Shown piece by piece: positions 49,560 to 58,612 of a DNA stretch of 64,000 nucleotides. The notes under the pieces were generated by a model, which saw nothing but the letters and a program-made list of their open reading frames with translations, made no database searches and was not told where the DNA came from. Every line of letters starts with the position of its first letter. Position 1 is the stretch's first letter. The stretch comes from Limimaricola sp. G21655-S1 (lineage in GTDB: Bacteria > Pseudomonadota > Alphaproteobacteria > Rhodobacterales > Rhodobacteraceae). Location of the stretch: positions 123,226-187,225 of the forward strand of contig NZ_JAPWGO010000007.1 of assembly GCF_027213785.1 (NCBI RefSeq), given 5' to 3'. The translations under genes and the position numbers were made by a program.

Positions 49560-51605
49560 TCAAAGACCGAGGCGCGCGATCCCCTCCGCGAGCTGGCGCT
49601 GCATGTAGGGCTTGGCGAGACGCGGAAGCTCGAGCGCCTCGCCCTCCGGAAGCTCCGCGTAGCCGGTCGCCAGAAGGATGGGCAGCCCCGGGCGCAGCTT
49701 GCGTGCGGCGCGCGCCAATTCGCCACCATTCATTCGCGGCATCGAGAAATCGGTGATCAGCAGGTCGATCGGTTCGGCGCTTTCGATCACCTTCAGCGCC
49801 TCCGGACCCGATGAGGCCTCGATCACCTGATGGCCCAGATCCTCCAGCAGATCGACGGTGCTCATCGCGATGAGCGCGTCGTCATCGACGAAGAGGATGC
49901 GCAGGGCGCCGCGCCGTTCACCCGATGCCGGGGCGGCCTCGTCGGCGCGGACGGCTTCGGTTCCGGTCCCGACCGTTGCAGCGGGCAGCCAAAGTTCGGC
50001 GCGGGTGCCCTGCCCCGGCGAACTCGACAGCCGCAGCGCGCCGCCGAGCTGCTGTGCAAGGCCATGGATCATCGACAGGCCCAGCCCGGTGCCCTTGCCC
50101 AGCTCCTTGGTCGAGAAGAAGGGATGCGTGGCCTGTTCCAGCGTGGCGGCGTCCATGCCGCTCCCGGTATCGGTGACCGAAAGCCGCAGATAGCTGCCCG
50201 GGGCGAGATCCGAAGCCTCGGTGACGTCGCACTGCGCCAGCGCCACCTCGAGGCTGCCGCCGCCGGTCATCGCGTCCCGGGCATTGACCGCGAGGTTGAG
50301 GAGCGCGAGGTCGAACTGGTTGCCATCCACCTGCGCCCGGGGCAGCCCCTGCGGCAGGTCGAAGCGCAGCTCCACCAGACCGCCGACGGACCGGCGCAGC
50401 AGTTCCTCGGAGCCGCGGACCAGATCGGCCAGATCGCGCGGCTCGACGCTGAGCTCCTGTCGCCGGGCAAAGGCCAGCAGGCGCTGGGTCAGGGCCGCGC
50501 CGCGCTGCGCGCCCTGGATCGCACCGTCGATCAGGCGGGTCGCGCGCGCATCCTCGGCGACATGGCGCGACAGCAGGTCCAGATTACCCAGCACCGCCAT
50601 CAGCAGGTTGTTGAAATCATGCGCGACGCCGCCGGTGAGCTGGCCGATCGCCTCCATTTTCTGGCTCTGCAGAAGCTGGCTCTCGGTGCGCTCGCGTTGC
50701 CGGATCTCCTCCAGCATCCGGGCATGCGCAGTTTCCAGCTCGGCCGTCCGCTGCGCCACGCGCCGCTCAAGCTCCTCGGTCTGCTCGCGGTGCATTGCCT
50801 CGACCTGCTTGCGAGCGGTGATATCCGTGGTCACCCCGACCAGCCGGACCTCGCCTTCCGAACCGCGCTCGATCCGCGCCAGAGCCGCGGCCCAGCGCAG
50901 GCTGCCATCGGGCCAGATCACGCGAAACTCGACCTCGTAATCGGTGCCCTCGCGCGTGGCCCCCTCGATGGTTTCGATCACATGGGCCTTGTCGCCGGGA
51001 TGCAGGCTGTCGAGGAAGTCCTCGAAACCGAATGGCGCCGCCTCGGAGCGCCCGAAGATCGCGCGCAGCGTCGGCGAGGACACCAGCTCCTGCGTCGCGG
51101 GGTGGAACTCCCAAGCCCCGAGGCGGCCGGCCTTGAGCGCGGTGCGCAGCGTCTCTTCGCTGCGATGCAGCCGCTCGACCGCCGCACGGGCCTCGAACTG
51201 GCGGTCCCGGCCGCGCCGGGCACCACGCGCGACGCTGACGAATGTGGTGGCGTGAAACGGACGTTCGAGGAAGGTGACGTTGCCGAGGATTTCGGACAGC
51301 CGCGCCGCCTCGGGATTGCGCTCCGGGCCGCCGCCATGCCGGGTCAGCACGATGAACGGGAGCGCCGACCAGCTCGGCTGCGCCTCGATGGCCGCGGCCA
51401 GCAGGTTGAGATCGGCATGACGCACCGTTTCTTCGGTAAGAAGGCCAAAGGCGGTGTTTTCGCCCAGCCGGGCCGCAAAGCTCGGGATATCGTCGCAAAT
51501 GACCGATTTTTGACCGATCTCGGACAGCAGCGCCGCCGCGAGCTGCGCGTCCCGCCCTTCCGGCGCGAGGATCAGCGCCCGGGCGAGATCAAAGTCCCGC
51601 GTCAT
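49560..51605 (-). CDS. Hybrid histidine kinase (pseudo-receiver, PAS, HisKA, HATPase, REC)
   Basis: A 681-residue soluble hybrid kinase with no membrane helix. Residues 1-130 resemble a receiver domain that lacks the phosphoacceptor Asp; a PAS domain follows (about 150-265), then a coiled coil (270-310). The H-box [11 protein letters not shown] carries His329, the N-box is [11 protein letters not shown], and the G-box is [13 protein letters not shown]-terminal receiver (about 569-680) has the acidic pair in FVDDD and phosphoacceptor Asp619 in [13 protein letters not shown]. Its start overlaps the KaiC-like gene by 17 bases, so the two are coupled. Confidence 0.92.
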   Translation of the reverse strand: MTRDFDLARALILAPEGRDAQLAAALLSEIGQKSVICDDIPSFAARLGENTAFGLLTEETVRHADLNLLAAAIEAQPSWSALPFIVLTRHGGGPERNPEAARLSEILGNVTFLERPFHATTFVSVARGARRGRDRQFEARAAVERLHRSEETLRTALKAGRLGAWEFHPATQELVSSPTLRAIFGRSEAAPFGFEDFLDSLHPGDKAHVIETIEGATREGTDYEVEFRVIWPDGSLRWAAALARIERGSEGEVRLVGVTTDITARKQVEAMHREQTEELERRVAQRTAELETAHARMLEEIRQRERTESQLLQSQKMEAIGQLTGGVAHDFNNLLMAVLGNLDLLSRHVAEDARATRLIDGAIQGAQRGAALTQRLLAFARRQELSVEPRDLADLVRGSEELLRRSVGGLVELRFDLPQGLPRAQVDGNQFDLALLNLAVNARDAMTGGGSLEVALAQCDVTEASDLAPGSYLRLSVTDTGSGMDAATLEQATHPFFSTKELGKGTGLGLSMIHGLAQQLGGALRLSSSPGQGTRAELWLPAATVGTGTEAVRADEAAPASGERRGALRILFVDDDALIAMSTVDLLEDLGHQVIEASSGPEALKVIESAEPIDLLITDFSMPRMNGGELARAARKLRPGLPILLATGYAELPEGEALELPRLAKPYMQRQLAEGIARLGL

Positions 51606-53088
51606 CGGCGCCTACCTTCATCAGCGGATCGGCGGAGCCCATAAAATCCGGCACACCACGCAATACCCCCTGGAATCCCTGCAGCGGCGCACCGAGCTCG
51701 AGCCCGGCGGCGCTGATCCGGTATTCGCGGATGGTGTCCTCATGCGCCCCCGTGCGCTTCTTGATGATCGAGACCGCGCGGCGCACCTTTCCCAGCGCCT
51801 CGAAGTAGCGCAACAGGATCACGGTATCGGCAAGGTAGGTGACGTCGATCGGCGACTTCATGTCGCCCACCAGACCGTGCTGCGCCACGGTGAGGAATGA
51901 CGAGGCGCCCTGACGGTTCAGGAATTGCAGCAACTCGTGGATATGCAGCACCAGTGCGTTCTCCTGCGGCATTGCCGCCTGATAGCCGGTCATGCTGTCG
52001 ATCACGACGCAGCGCACCCCGCGTTCGACCACGCTGTCGCGGACCTTCTGTGCGAACTCGCCGGGCGACATTTCGGCCGCATCCACCTGTTCGACCTGTA
52101 GCGCGCCGCTGGCCCGCAGCGCGGGGATGTCGATGCCGAGCTTGGCCAGCCGGGCCTCCATCAGACCCAGTTCCTCGTCGAAGACGAAGAGCGCCGCGCG
52201 CTCGCCGCGTTCGATGGCAGCCAGCGCGAATTGCAGCGAGAACAGGCTCTTGCCGGTGCCGGTCGGCCCCAGAACCAGCGTGCTCGAGCCCTGCTCGACG
52301 CCGCCGCCAAGCAGCTGGTCCAGCGCGGGAATACCGCTGCTGCGGGAACTGCGGTCGAATTCGGTGCGGTGTTCGAGCGCCACCAAGCGGGGAAACACCT
52401 CGATCCCCCCGGTCTTGATGGCGAAGTCGTGATAGCCGCCCCGATAGCGCTGGCCGCGATACTTGGTGACCCGCAGCCGCCGTCGTTCCGCGCCGTAATC
52501 GGGCGCCAGCTCCTCGAGCTGGATCACGCCATGCACGATGCTGTGCACGGTCCGGTCATGCGCCTCGGCCGTCAGGTCGTCCAGCATCAGCACCGTGGCG
52601 TCCTGACGGGCGAAGTAATGCTTCATGGCGAGGATCTGGCGGCGGTAGCGCAAGGAGCCCTGCGCCAGCAGCCGGATCTCCGAAAGGCTGTCGATCACCA
52701 CGCGCTGCGGCCGGACGCGCTCGAACGCGGCGAAGATCTGCCGCGTCGCCTCGCCCAGCTCGAGATCGGAGGAATAGAGCAGGCTCTGCTGCTGATCGGC
52801 GTCGAGCAGGCTTTCGGCAGGCACCACCTCGAAGATCGAGATCCGGTCGTCCAGCGTCCAGCCATGCGAGGCGGCGCTGTCATGCAGCTCTTCCTCGGTC
52901 TCGGAGAGCGTCACGTAGAGGCAGGTTTCGCCCCGCTCCGCCCCTTCGAGAAGGAACCGCATCGCCGTGGTGGTCTTGCCCGTGCCGGGCGCCCCTTCGA
53001 CAAGAAAGACATGGTTGCGCGTGAGTCCCCCGGAGAGAACGTCATCGAGCCCCGGAACGCCGGTCCGGGCATGGGTCTTGGGGGTCAT
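51589..53088 (-). CDS. KaiC-like double RecA-domain ATPase
   Basis: A 499-residue protein with two KaiC/RecA domains. The first has Walker A GAPGTGKTT (32-40) and the Glu pair in SETEEEL; the second has GPTGTGKS (274-281) and FDEEL (303-307). Near the KaiC phosphosites, the matching segment reads VTYLADT (416-422) where cyanobacterial KaiC has ISTITDT. Thus phosphorylatable Thr417 and Tyr418 could replace Ser431/Thr432; this alignment was made by eye. It is coupled to a hybrid kinase, and no KaiA or KaiB gene lies nearby. Confidence 0.9.
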   Translation of the reverse strand: MTPKTHARTGVPGLDDVLSGGLTRNHVFLVEGAPGTGKTTTAMRFLLEGAERGETCLYVTLSETEEELHDSAASHGWTLDDRISIFEVVPAESLLDADQQQSLLYSSDLELGEATRQIFAAFERVRPQRVVIDSLSEIRLLAQGSLRYRRQILAMKHYFARQDATVLMLDDLTAEAHDRTVHSIVHGVIQLEELAPDYGAERRRLRVTKYRGQRYRGGYHDFAIKTGGIEVFPRLVALEHRTEFDRSSRSSGIPALDQLLGGGVEQGSSTLVLGPTGTGKSLFSLQFALAAIERGERAALFVFDEELGLMEARLAKLGIDIPALRASGALQVEQVDAAEMSPGEFAQKVRDSVVERGVRCVVIDSMTGYQAAMPQENALVLHIHELLQFLNRQGASSFLTVAQHGLVGDMKSPIDVTYLADTVILLRYFEALGKVRRAVSIIKKRTGAHEDTIREYRISAAGLELGAPLQGFQGVLRGVPDFMGSADPLMKVGADDAGL

Positions 53089-53162
53089 CGGTCCGATCCT
53101 TTAGCCGGTTATGCCCTCCTAGCAGCTTTGCCGGAGGGTCAAAAGACGGCTTGGAGGAGGCA

Positions 53163-53189
53163 CGGCGCGGCCCCGGTCGGGCCGCGCCG
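53163..53189 (-). terminator. Hairpin after the alpha-glucosidase gene
   Basis: A perfect 11-base stem CGGCGCGGCCC / GGGCCGCGCCG with a five-base loop lies eight bases after the gene's stop. It has no T-tract on this strand but is in the usual terminator position, in the gap before the KaiC-like gene. Confidence 0.55.
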
Positions 53190-53197
53190 CAAGGGCT

Positions 53198-54784
53198 TCA
53201 CTGCAGCCGGGCGATCAGCGCGCCGTTGGCGCCGAGCCAGACCTTGCCGTTGTCGGTCCGGGCATCGAGCACGAAGAGCGTCTCATCGATGCCATCGATC
53301 TCGATCTCCTGCGGCTGGTTCGACAGGTTGAAGGCGCAGATCGTCTTCTCGCCGCGATGGAAGGCCAGCACCGGCTCCTCGGTCTCGGCGAACATGGTGC
53401 GGCCCTCGCGCAGATCGGGCGTCTCGCGGCGCAGCTTCAGCAGCGCCCGGTAGGTTTCGAGCACGGAGCCCTCGACACCCTTTTGCGTGTCGACCGCACG
53501 CGCCGCCTGCGGCGCCTTCACCGGCAGCCAGGGCTCGACACGGCCAAACCCCGCATGGGGAGCGTCCTTTTCCCAGACCATCGGCGTACGGCAGCCGTCG
53601 CGCCCCTTGTCGGCGGGCCAGAAGTTGATGCCCTGCGGGTCGGTCAGCTCGTGAAACTCCATTTCGGTCTCGGTCTGGCCCAGCTCCTCGCCCTGATAGA
53701 GACAGATCGAACCCTCCATCGTCAGCAGCATCGCCGCGGCTAGCTTGGCCACCGCGTCCTGGTCGCCATGCTCGGCCCAGCGCGTCACGTGGCGCGGCAC
53801 GTCATGGTTCGACATCGCCCAGCAGGGCCAGCCCTTCGGCGCCAGCTTGAAGAACTGGTCGATCTGGTGGCGGAAATGCTCGGCGGCGAATTTCGGGCCC
53901 AGCATCTCGAAGCTGTAGGCCATGTGCAGCCGGTTGGCCGAGGTGTACTCGCCCATGATCTCGATCGGATGGTGACTCTCGCCGACCTCGCCGACCAGCG
54001 TGCGATCCTCGTACTCGTCCATCAACTTCCGCATCTTCTCGAGGAAGGCGATGTTGTCAGGCTGGTTCTTCGAGAAGATGTGGTACTGCATGTCATAGGG
54101 CTTGATCGCCGGGGTCCCGTCGAGGCGGAAATCGGCCGGATCGTCGCGCAGATGCTTGTCGTGGAAGTAGAAGTTCACCGTGTCGAGGCGGAAGCCGTCG
54201 ACGCCACGATCGAGCCAGAACCGCATGGTGCCAAGGAGCCAGTCCTGCACTTCCGGATTGTGGAAGTTGAAGTCCGGCTGCTCTTTCAGGAAGTTGTGGA
54301 AGTAGTACTGCCGACGACGCGGCTCCCACTCCCACGCGATGCCGCCGAAGATGGCCTGCCAGTTGTTCGGTGCCGAACCGTCATGCTTGGGGTCGGCCCA
54401 GACGTACCAGTCGGCCTTGGGGTTGTCGCGGCTTTGGCGGCTCTCCTCGAAAAAGGGATGCTGGTTCGAGCTGTGCGACAGCACTTGATCGATCATCACC
54501 TTGAGCCCGAGCTCGTGCGCCCGCGCGACCATGGCGTCGAAATCCGCCAGCGTGCCGAAGGTGGGGTCGATGTCGGTATAGTTCGACACGTCGTAGCCCA
54601 TGTCGGCCATCGGAGAGGTGAAGATCGGCGACAGCCAGATCGCGTCGGCGCCGAGATCGGCGATATGCGGCAGCCGCGCGGTGATCCCCTTGAGATCGCC
54701 GATGCCGTCATCATTGCCGTCCTGATAGGAGCGCGGGTAGATCTGGTAGATCACCGCGCCCTTCCACCAATTCGCCTTGCTCAT
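53198..54784 (-). CDS. Alpha-glucosidase, GH13 family
   Basis: A 528-residue cytoplasmic (no signal peptide) GH13 enzyme of the oligo-1,6-glucosidase/alpha-glucosidase group, hydrolysing alpha-linked glucosides such as maltose, sucrose or trehalose analogues. The N-terminus GAVIYQIYPRSYQDGNDDG is typical. The nucleophile is Asp201 in DGFRLDTVNF, the acid/base Glu266 in LVGEVGE, and the transition-state Asp lies in MSNHDVPRH. It is divergent from a LacI regulator with a shared palindrome. No sugar transporter is adjacent in this window. Confidence 0.94.
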   Translation of the reverse strand: MSKANWWKGAVIYQIYPRSYQDGNDDGIGDLKGITARLPHIADLGADAIWLSPIFTSPMADMGYDVSNYTDIDPTFGTLADFDAMVARAHELGLKVMIDQVLSHSSNQHPFFEESRQSRDNPKADWYVWADPKHDGSAPNNWQAIFGGIAWEWEPRRRQYYFHNFLKEQPDFNFHNPEVQDWLLGTMRFWLDRGVDGFRLDTVNFYFHDKHLRDDPADFRLDGTPAIKPYDMQYHIFSKNQPDNIAFLEKMRKLMDEYEDRTLVGEVGESHHPIEIMGEYTSANRLHMAYSFEMLGPKFAAEHFRHQIDQFFKLAPKGWPCWAMSNHDVPRHVTRWAEHGDQDAVAKLAAAMLLTMEGSICLYQGEELGQTETEMEFHELTDPQGINFWPADKGRDGCRTPMVWEKDAPHAGFGRVEPWLPVKAPQAARAVDTQKGVEGSVLETYRALLKLRRETPDLREGRTMFAETEEPVLAFHRGEKTICAFNLSNQPQEIEIDGIDETLFVLDARTDNGKVWLGANGALIARLQ

Positions 54785-54833
54785 CTCGAATCCTTTCGTC
54801 CCTTGGGAGCCGGGGGCTTTCGAACAGGCTTGC

Positions 54834-54847
54834 CCGAAGCGTTTCGG
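54834..54847. promoter_or_regulatory. LacI-type palindrome 1 (between glucosidase and lacI genes)
   Basis: CCGAAGC-GTTTCGG is a near-perfect palindrome with the central CG step common in LacI-family operators. It lies 49 bases before the glucosidase start and 36 before the regulator start, so one protein could control both genes. Confidence 0.7.
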
Positions 54848-54883
54848 ATTGGCAAGTTGCAACCGGCGCATCGAGGGGAAGAC

Positions 54884-55909
54884 ATGTCGGCAACGCTCAA
54901 GGACATCGCAGCCAGTACCGGGCTGTCGGTCACGCAGGTGAGCCGCGCGCTCAACGATCATGACGATGTCAGCGCCGAGACCAAGATCCGCGTGCGCGAA
55001 GCGGCCAACGCCCTGAATTACCGGCCGAACCTTTCGGCCCGCAAGCTCGCCTCCGGGCGCTCCGGCATCGTCGGGCTGGTGCTGCCTCCGCAGGACCGGA
55101 CCCCGCGCGACAGCATGTTCGTGCAGATGGTGCGCGGGCTGTCGGGCGCGTTCTCTCGACGCGGCCGGCTGTTCGTGCTGCATGCCGCCGAAGAGGGCGA
55201 GGACGTGGTCGCGGTGCATCGTCGGCTGATCGACGGCGGCTCGCTCGACGGCTTCGTGCTGATCGAGCCCGAGGAGAACGACCCGCGGGTCGCCTATCTG
55301 CGCCGCCGCGGCGTGCCGATGGTGATGCATGGGCGCGGCGCAGCGAAGCCCGATTACCCGTTCTACGACATCGACAACATCGCCGTCGGGCGCGAATTGA
55401 CGGCGATGCTCCTGCGCGCCGGGCATCGGCGGATCGGCTTCGTCAACGGCATCGCCGCCACCTGCTACGCGGCGCATCGCCGGACCGGCTGGGAAATGGC
55501 GCTGCGCGAGGCCGGCATCGAGATCGACCCCGATCTGCACGAACACGGGCAGATGATCGAAAGCGTCGGAGCCCTTGCCACGTTGCGGATGATGAATGGT
55601 GAGGCAGCGCCGACCGGCCTGATCGCAGGCAACATGCTGATCGCCAAGGGCATCTACAACGCGCTGTCGATGCTCGGGCTGAAGGTGCCGGGCGACGTGT
55701 CGGTGGTGGTACATGACGACATGCTGCCGGGCGAAGACCTGATGTCCCTGCCGGCCAGTTCCGGCACGCGCTCGGCGCTGGCGCTGAGCTGGGAGCCGCT
55801 GGCGCAGGGCCTGATCGGCGCGATCGAGGGCAAGCCGCTGGCCGAGTTGCAGCAGTTGGGCGGGTTCGAGATCGTCGAAGCGGGATCGATCGCGCCGCCG
55901 AACAGGTAG
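54884..55909 (+). CDS. LacI-family transcriptional regulator of alpha-glucoside use
   Basis: A 341-residue repressor. The N-terminal helix-turn-helix and hinge read TLKDIAASTGLSVTQVSRAL and NYRPNLSARKLASGRSG; the ligand-binding domain follows (about 60-335). It is divergent from the glucosidase gene; the effector is probably an alpha-glucoside. A GAGGGGAAG site precedes the ATG. The resemblance to AglR-type regulators rests on the neighbouring gene. Confidence 0.93.
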   Translation: MSATLKDIAASTGLSVTQVSRALNDHDDVSAETKIRVREAANALNYRPNLSARKLASGRSGIVGLVLPPQDRTPRDSMFVQMVRGLSGAFSRRGRLFVLHAAEEGEDVVAVHRRLIDGGSLDGFVLIEPEENDPRVAYLRRRGVPMVMHGRGAAKPDYPFYDIDNIAVGRELTAMLLRAGHRRIGFVNGIAATCYAAHRRTGWEMALREAGIEIDPDLHEHGQMIESVGALATLRMMNGEAAPTGLIAGNMLIAKGIYNALSMLGLKVPGDVSVVVHDDMLPGEDLMSLPASSGTRSALALSWEPLAQGLIGAIEGKPLAELQQLGGFEIVEAGSIAPPNR

Positions 55910-55913
55910 CACC

Positions 55914-55927
55914 CCGAAACGGTTCGG
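55914..55927. promoter_or_regulatory. LacI-type palindrome 2 (downstream of lacI)
   Basis: CCGAAAC-GGTTCGG lies five bases after the regulator stop and differs from palindrome 1 at two positions. It precedes the small DUF1127 gene by about 185 bases. It may be an operator for that gene or a looping partner of the first site. Confidence 0.55.
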
Positions 55928-56111
55928 AAATTCTCGCTCCGATGGGCAACGAAGAGGTGACGGGCCATGCAGTGCCTGCAGGGCGCTGCGGCGTGCTTGG
56001 ATGTGGTGGCGGCGGGTCCGAGGGTCCAGATGGGGCCCATCGGCGCCGATGACGACGCCTACCTCATATCGCGGCCAAAAGGCTGCCTTCGACGCCCAAG
56101 GATCAAGAGAC

Positions 56112-56321
56112 ATGACGACCCTCAGCACCAACCAGACCGCCCGCCCCGCCTCCCTGCTCGCCCGCCTCTTCGCCGGCATCGCCGAGCGCCGCGCCCAATC
56201 GCAGGCCTATCGCATCACCCGCCGCGAGCTTTCGGCGCTCAGCGAGCGCGAGCTGGCCGATCTGGGCATTCACCGCGCCATGATCGAGGACATCGCGACC
56301 CAGGCGGCGCGGCGCGCCTGA
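56112..56321 (+). CDS. DUF1127 (YjiS-like) small protein
   Basis: A 69-residue basic protein. The C-terminal half carries the DUF1127 pattern ALSERELADLGIHRAMIEDI, including the conserved L-x-D-I/L-G-x-x-R-x-x-I arrangement. Some DUF1127 proteins in alphaproteobacteria bind RNA and affect phosphate/carbon metabolism; others are stress-induced. An AAGGA site lies before the ATG. It is followed by a strong terminator. Confidence 0.85.
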   Translation: MTTLSTNQTARPASLLARLFAGIAERRAQSQAYRITRRELSALSERELADLGIHRAMIEDIATQAARRA

Positions 56322-56410
56322 CCTTTTGGCCAAGGCGCGGACCTTTTCCAGCGCCTTGGTGTTAACCAGTCGAGACGGCGCCGATCCTCCCCGGCAAGTC
56401 TCGAAAATAC

Positions 56411-56452
56411 GGCGGCGGCTTCCTTCCTCCCGGGAACCGCCGCCTTTCTTTT
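56411..56452 (+). terminator. Terminator, probably bidirectional
   Basis: GGCGGCGG-CTTCC and GGGAACCGCCGCC form a long stem followed by TTTCTTTT on the plus strand. On the minus strand the same stem is followed by GTATTTTC, so it can end both the DUF1127 message and the stressosome operon. Confidence 0.85.
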
Positions 56453-56456
56453 GCGG

Positions 56457-57617
56457 TCAGGCCTGATGCAGGCCGAGCTGCGCCTCGTCGAAGCCAAGCT
56501 CCACCGTCAGCCCCTCGCTGCCGCCGGAGGTGCGCACGAAGCCGCCATGCTTCTGCACCATGGTACGGATCATCCGCCAGCCAAGCGAATCCGAGCGCTC
56601 CGGCCGCTCCATGCCCGGCGCGAGACCGCAACCATCGTCGGAGACCACCAGCTTCAGCATCCCCTCCTCCCGCGTGAGCGAGACATGCAGGCGGCCGCGC
56701 TCGCGATCCGCGAAGGCATGCTTGCAGGCATTGGTCATCAGCTCGCCCGCCGCGAGGGCAAGATCGGTCGCGGCATTGCCCGACAGGCTCAGCGCCTCGC
56801 CGGTGACGACCACCGTGACCTCCTGATCGGGCGTCGAGAACGCCTGACGCGTGTGCTCGGCCACGTCGCGCAAGAGCGGCAGCAGCGGCGCGTGGTCGGC
56901 GGCGGCGGCGCGTTGCAGCTGGTCGTGGATCGTGGTGATCGCCCGCACCCGAAGCTCCAGATCGCGCAGCACCTGCTTGGTTTCCTCGCTTTGGGCCGCG
57001 TTGCGGCTGAGCCGCATCAACCCGGTGACGAGGGCGAGGTTGTTCTTGGTGCGGTGATGCACCTCGGCCATGAGCAGGTCCCGCTCCTCGATCGCGTCGA
57101 GCAGGTCGCGGTTCTGCTGCGCCAGCATCGCGGCTGGATCGGCGCGGCGTAGCGCCGCCAGCGCCTCGCCGATCGCGGCGCCGATGCTGGCCGCCTCGCT
57201 CGCGGCAAGACGGGTATCGAAGCCGGCCTTGATCCGGGTCCCCTCGGGACCGCTATCGACCTCCATCCGGTCGGCGATGCGCTGCACGCCGCGCAGCCCG
57301 AGGCCGAGCCCCGGCTGCCGTCCGACGCCGGGCAGCGGGTCACCCCCGGCAAGGCGGGTTTCCAGATCGGGGATGCCCGGCCCCTGATCGATCGCCTCCA
57401 CGGCAAGCTCGAGGTTGCCCGCCAGCGGCTCCAGCGACAGGGTCATCCGCCCGCCGCCGCCATGCTGGATGATGTTGCGCCCCAGCTCGAGGAGCGCGGT
57501 GACGATCCGGGTTTCGGCGAACTTGGCGAAGCCGCAATGCCGCGCCACCTCCTGACCGACCATGCGCAGCCGCACGATATCCTCGTCGGCCTCGATCTTC
57601 AGCGTGGTCAGTCTCAT
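56457..57617 (-). CDS. RsbT-like ATPase fused to HisKA_2/HWE-type histidine kinase
   Basis: A 386-residue protein. Residues 1-135 form an RsbT-like GHKL module (ALLELGRNIIQHGGGG, DQGPGIPDLE, GLGLGLRGVQRIADR). The C-terminal half is a HisKA_2-type kinase with H-box EVHHRTKNNLALVTGLMRLS (His187/188) and its own ATPase domain (LAAGELMTNACKHAF, VSDDGCGL). The family of this H-box is the one used by alphaproteobacterial general stress kinases. No response regulator is adjacent. The ATG overlaps the stop of the phosphatase gene (ATGA). Confidence 0.88.
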   Translation of the reverse strand: MRLTTLKIEADEDIVRLRMVGQEVARHCGFAKFAETRIVTALLELGRNIIQHGGGGRMTLSLEPLAGNLELAVEAIDQGPGIPDLETRLAGGDPLPGVGRQPGLGLGLRGVQRIADRMEVDSGPEGTRIKAGFDTRLAASEAASIGAAIGEALAALRRADPAAMLAQQNRDLLDAIEERDLLMAEVHHRTKNNLALVTGLMRLSRNAAQSEETKQVLRDLELRVRAITTIHDQLQRAAAADHAPLLPLLRDVAEHTRQAFSTPDQEVTVVVTGEALSLSGNAATDLALAAGELMTNACKHAFADRERGRLHVSLTREEGMLKLVVSDDGCGLAPGMERPERSDSLGWRMIRTMVQKHGGFVRTSGGSEGLTVELGFDEAQLGLHQA

Positions 57618-58612
57618 TCGGCGTCCTCCGAGGCGAGCCGCGCCACCAGCACGCAACAGTCATCGCGCCCCTTGTTGCGGTCGCGCATCAGATGTGCCGC
57701 GATCATCGCGCAGCTCATTCCGGCCAGAGAGGGCAGCTCCGCGTGGCTGCGCAGCGTCGAAAGGCCGTCGCTGTGCAGGATCAGCACGTCGCCCCGGCCC
57801 ATCTCCGCGCTCTCGACCGGCGGCAGGCGCACCGCGCCGCCCAGTCGCCCCTCACGGCTGATCAGACGTCGCACCTGCCCATCGGCCTTCACCAGAAGCG
57901 CCGCGATGTTGCCTATTCCGGCCAGTCGCAGCCGCCCATCCGCCGCCTCGATCTGTGCCAGTGCCGCAACGGACCCGCGGCTGCCGGCGAGCCGGGCGGA
58001 CAGCTCGGACAACAGCCGCGCCGGGTCCTCGCCGCGCAGGGGTTCGATGCCCGCCACCGCTTCGGCCGCCGCCACTTCGGCGCGCGGGCCGTGACCCAGC
58101 CCGTCGACGGCGAGCAGGTCGACACGGCCGGCGACATCGCGCGCGAAAACCGCGTCGCCACAGGCGCGGTCGCCGGGATAGTTCATCAGGAAGGCGCCGA
58201 TCTCGACCCCCGCCAGCACCGGCGCCGGGCCAAAGCCGCAGACGGTCACGGTGCCCTGCCCCGGCGTCGAGCGTATCTCGAAGCGATCGGCCAGGCGGCG
58301 CATCGCACCGAGCCCGCCACCGGCGCTCGAACCGGTAGAAAAACCGTCGGACAGCGCGAGGCCGATATCCGCGATTCCGGGACCTGTATCGATCGCGGCG
58401 ATGCAGACGCGGGAACCGATGCCGGGTTGGCGCTGCAGCAGGAGTTGCCCGCCGCGGGCATGACGCAAGAGGTTGGTGGCCATTTCCGTGACCACGATCG
58501 CCATCGCCTCGGTGCGCTCGACCGAAAGCCTGCTCTCATCGGCCAGACCGCGCGCCAGCCGCCGCGCTTCGGCCACGGCGCTGGGATCGGATATATCGAC
58601 GACATGTCTCAT
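57614..58612 (-). CDS. RsbT-like ATPase fused to PP2C/SpoIIE phosphatase (RsbX/RsbU-like)
   Basis: A 332-residue protein in two parts. Residues 1-135 form an RsbT/RsbW-like ATPase (VVTEMATNLLRHARGG, DTGPGIADIG, GGGLGAMRRLAD). Residues about 140-330 form a SpoIIE-type PP2C phosphatase (DAVFARDVAGRVDLLAVDGLGHGP, LHSDGLSTL, GRDDCCVLV). In stressosome systems such phosphatases reset phosphorylated RsbR/RsbS. It overlaps rsbT and the kinase gene by four bases each. Confidence 0.9.
   Translation of the reverse strand: MRHVVDISDPSAVAEARRLARGLADESRLSVERTEAMAIVVTEMATNLLRHARGGQLLLQRQPGIGSRVCIAAIDTGPGIADIGLALSDGFSTGSSAGGGLGAMRRLADRFEIRSTPGQGTVTVCGFGPAPVLAGVEIGAFLMNYPGDRACGDAVFARDVAGRVDLLAVDGLGHGPRAEVAAAEAVAGIEPLRGEDPARLLSELSARLAGSRGSVAALAQIEAADGRLRLAGIGNIAALLVKADGQVRRLISREGRLGGAVRLPPVESAEMGRGDVLILHSDGLSTLRSHAELPSLAGMSCAMIAAHLMRDRNKGRDDCCVLVARLASEDAE

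Noticed and set aside
54785..56179. Extension of the alpha-glucosidase to 993 codons
   Set aside because: The added part is antisense to the LacI regulator; the GH13 N-terminus begins at 54784.
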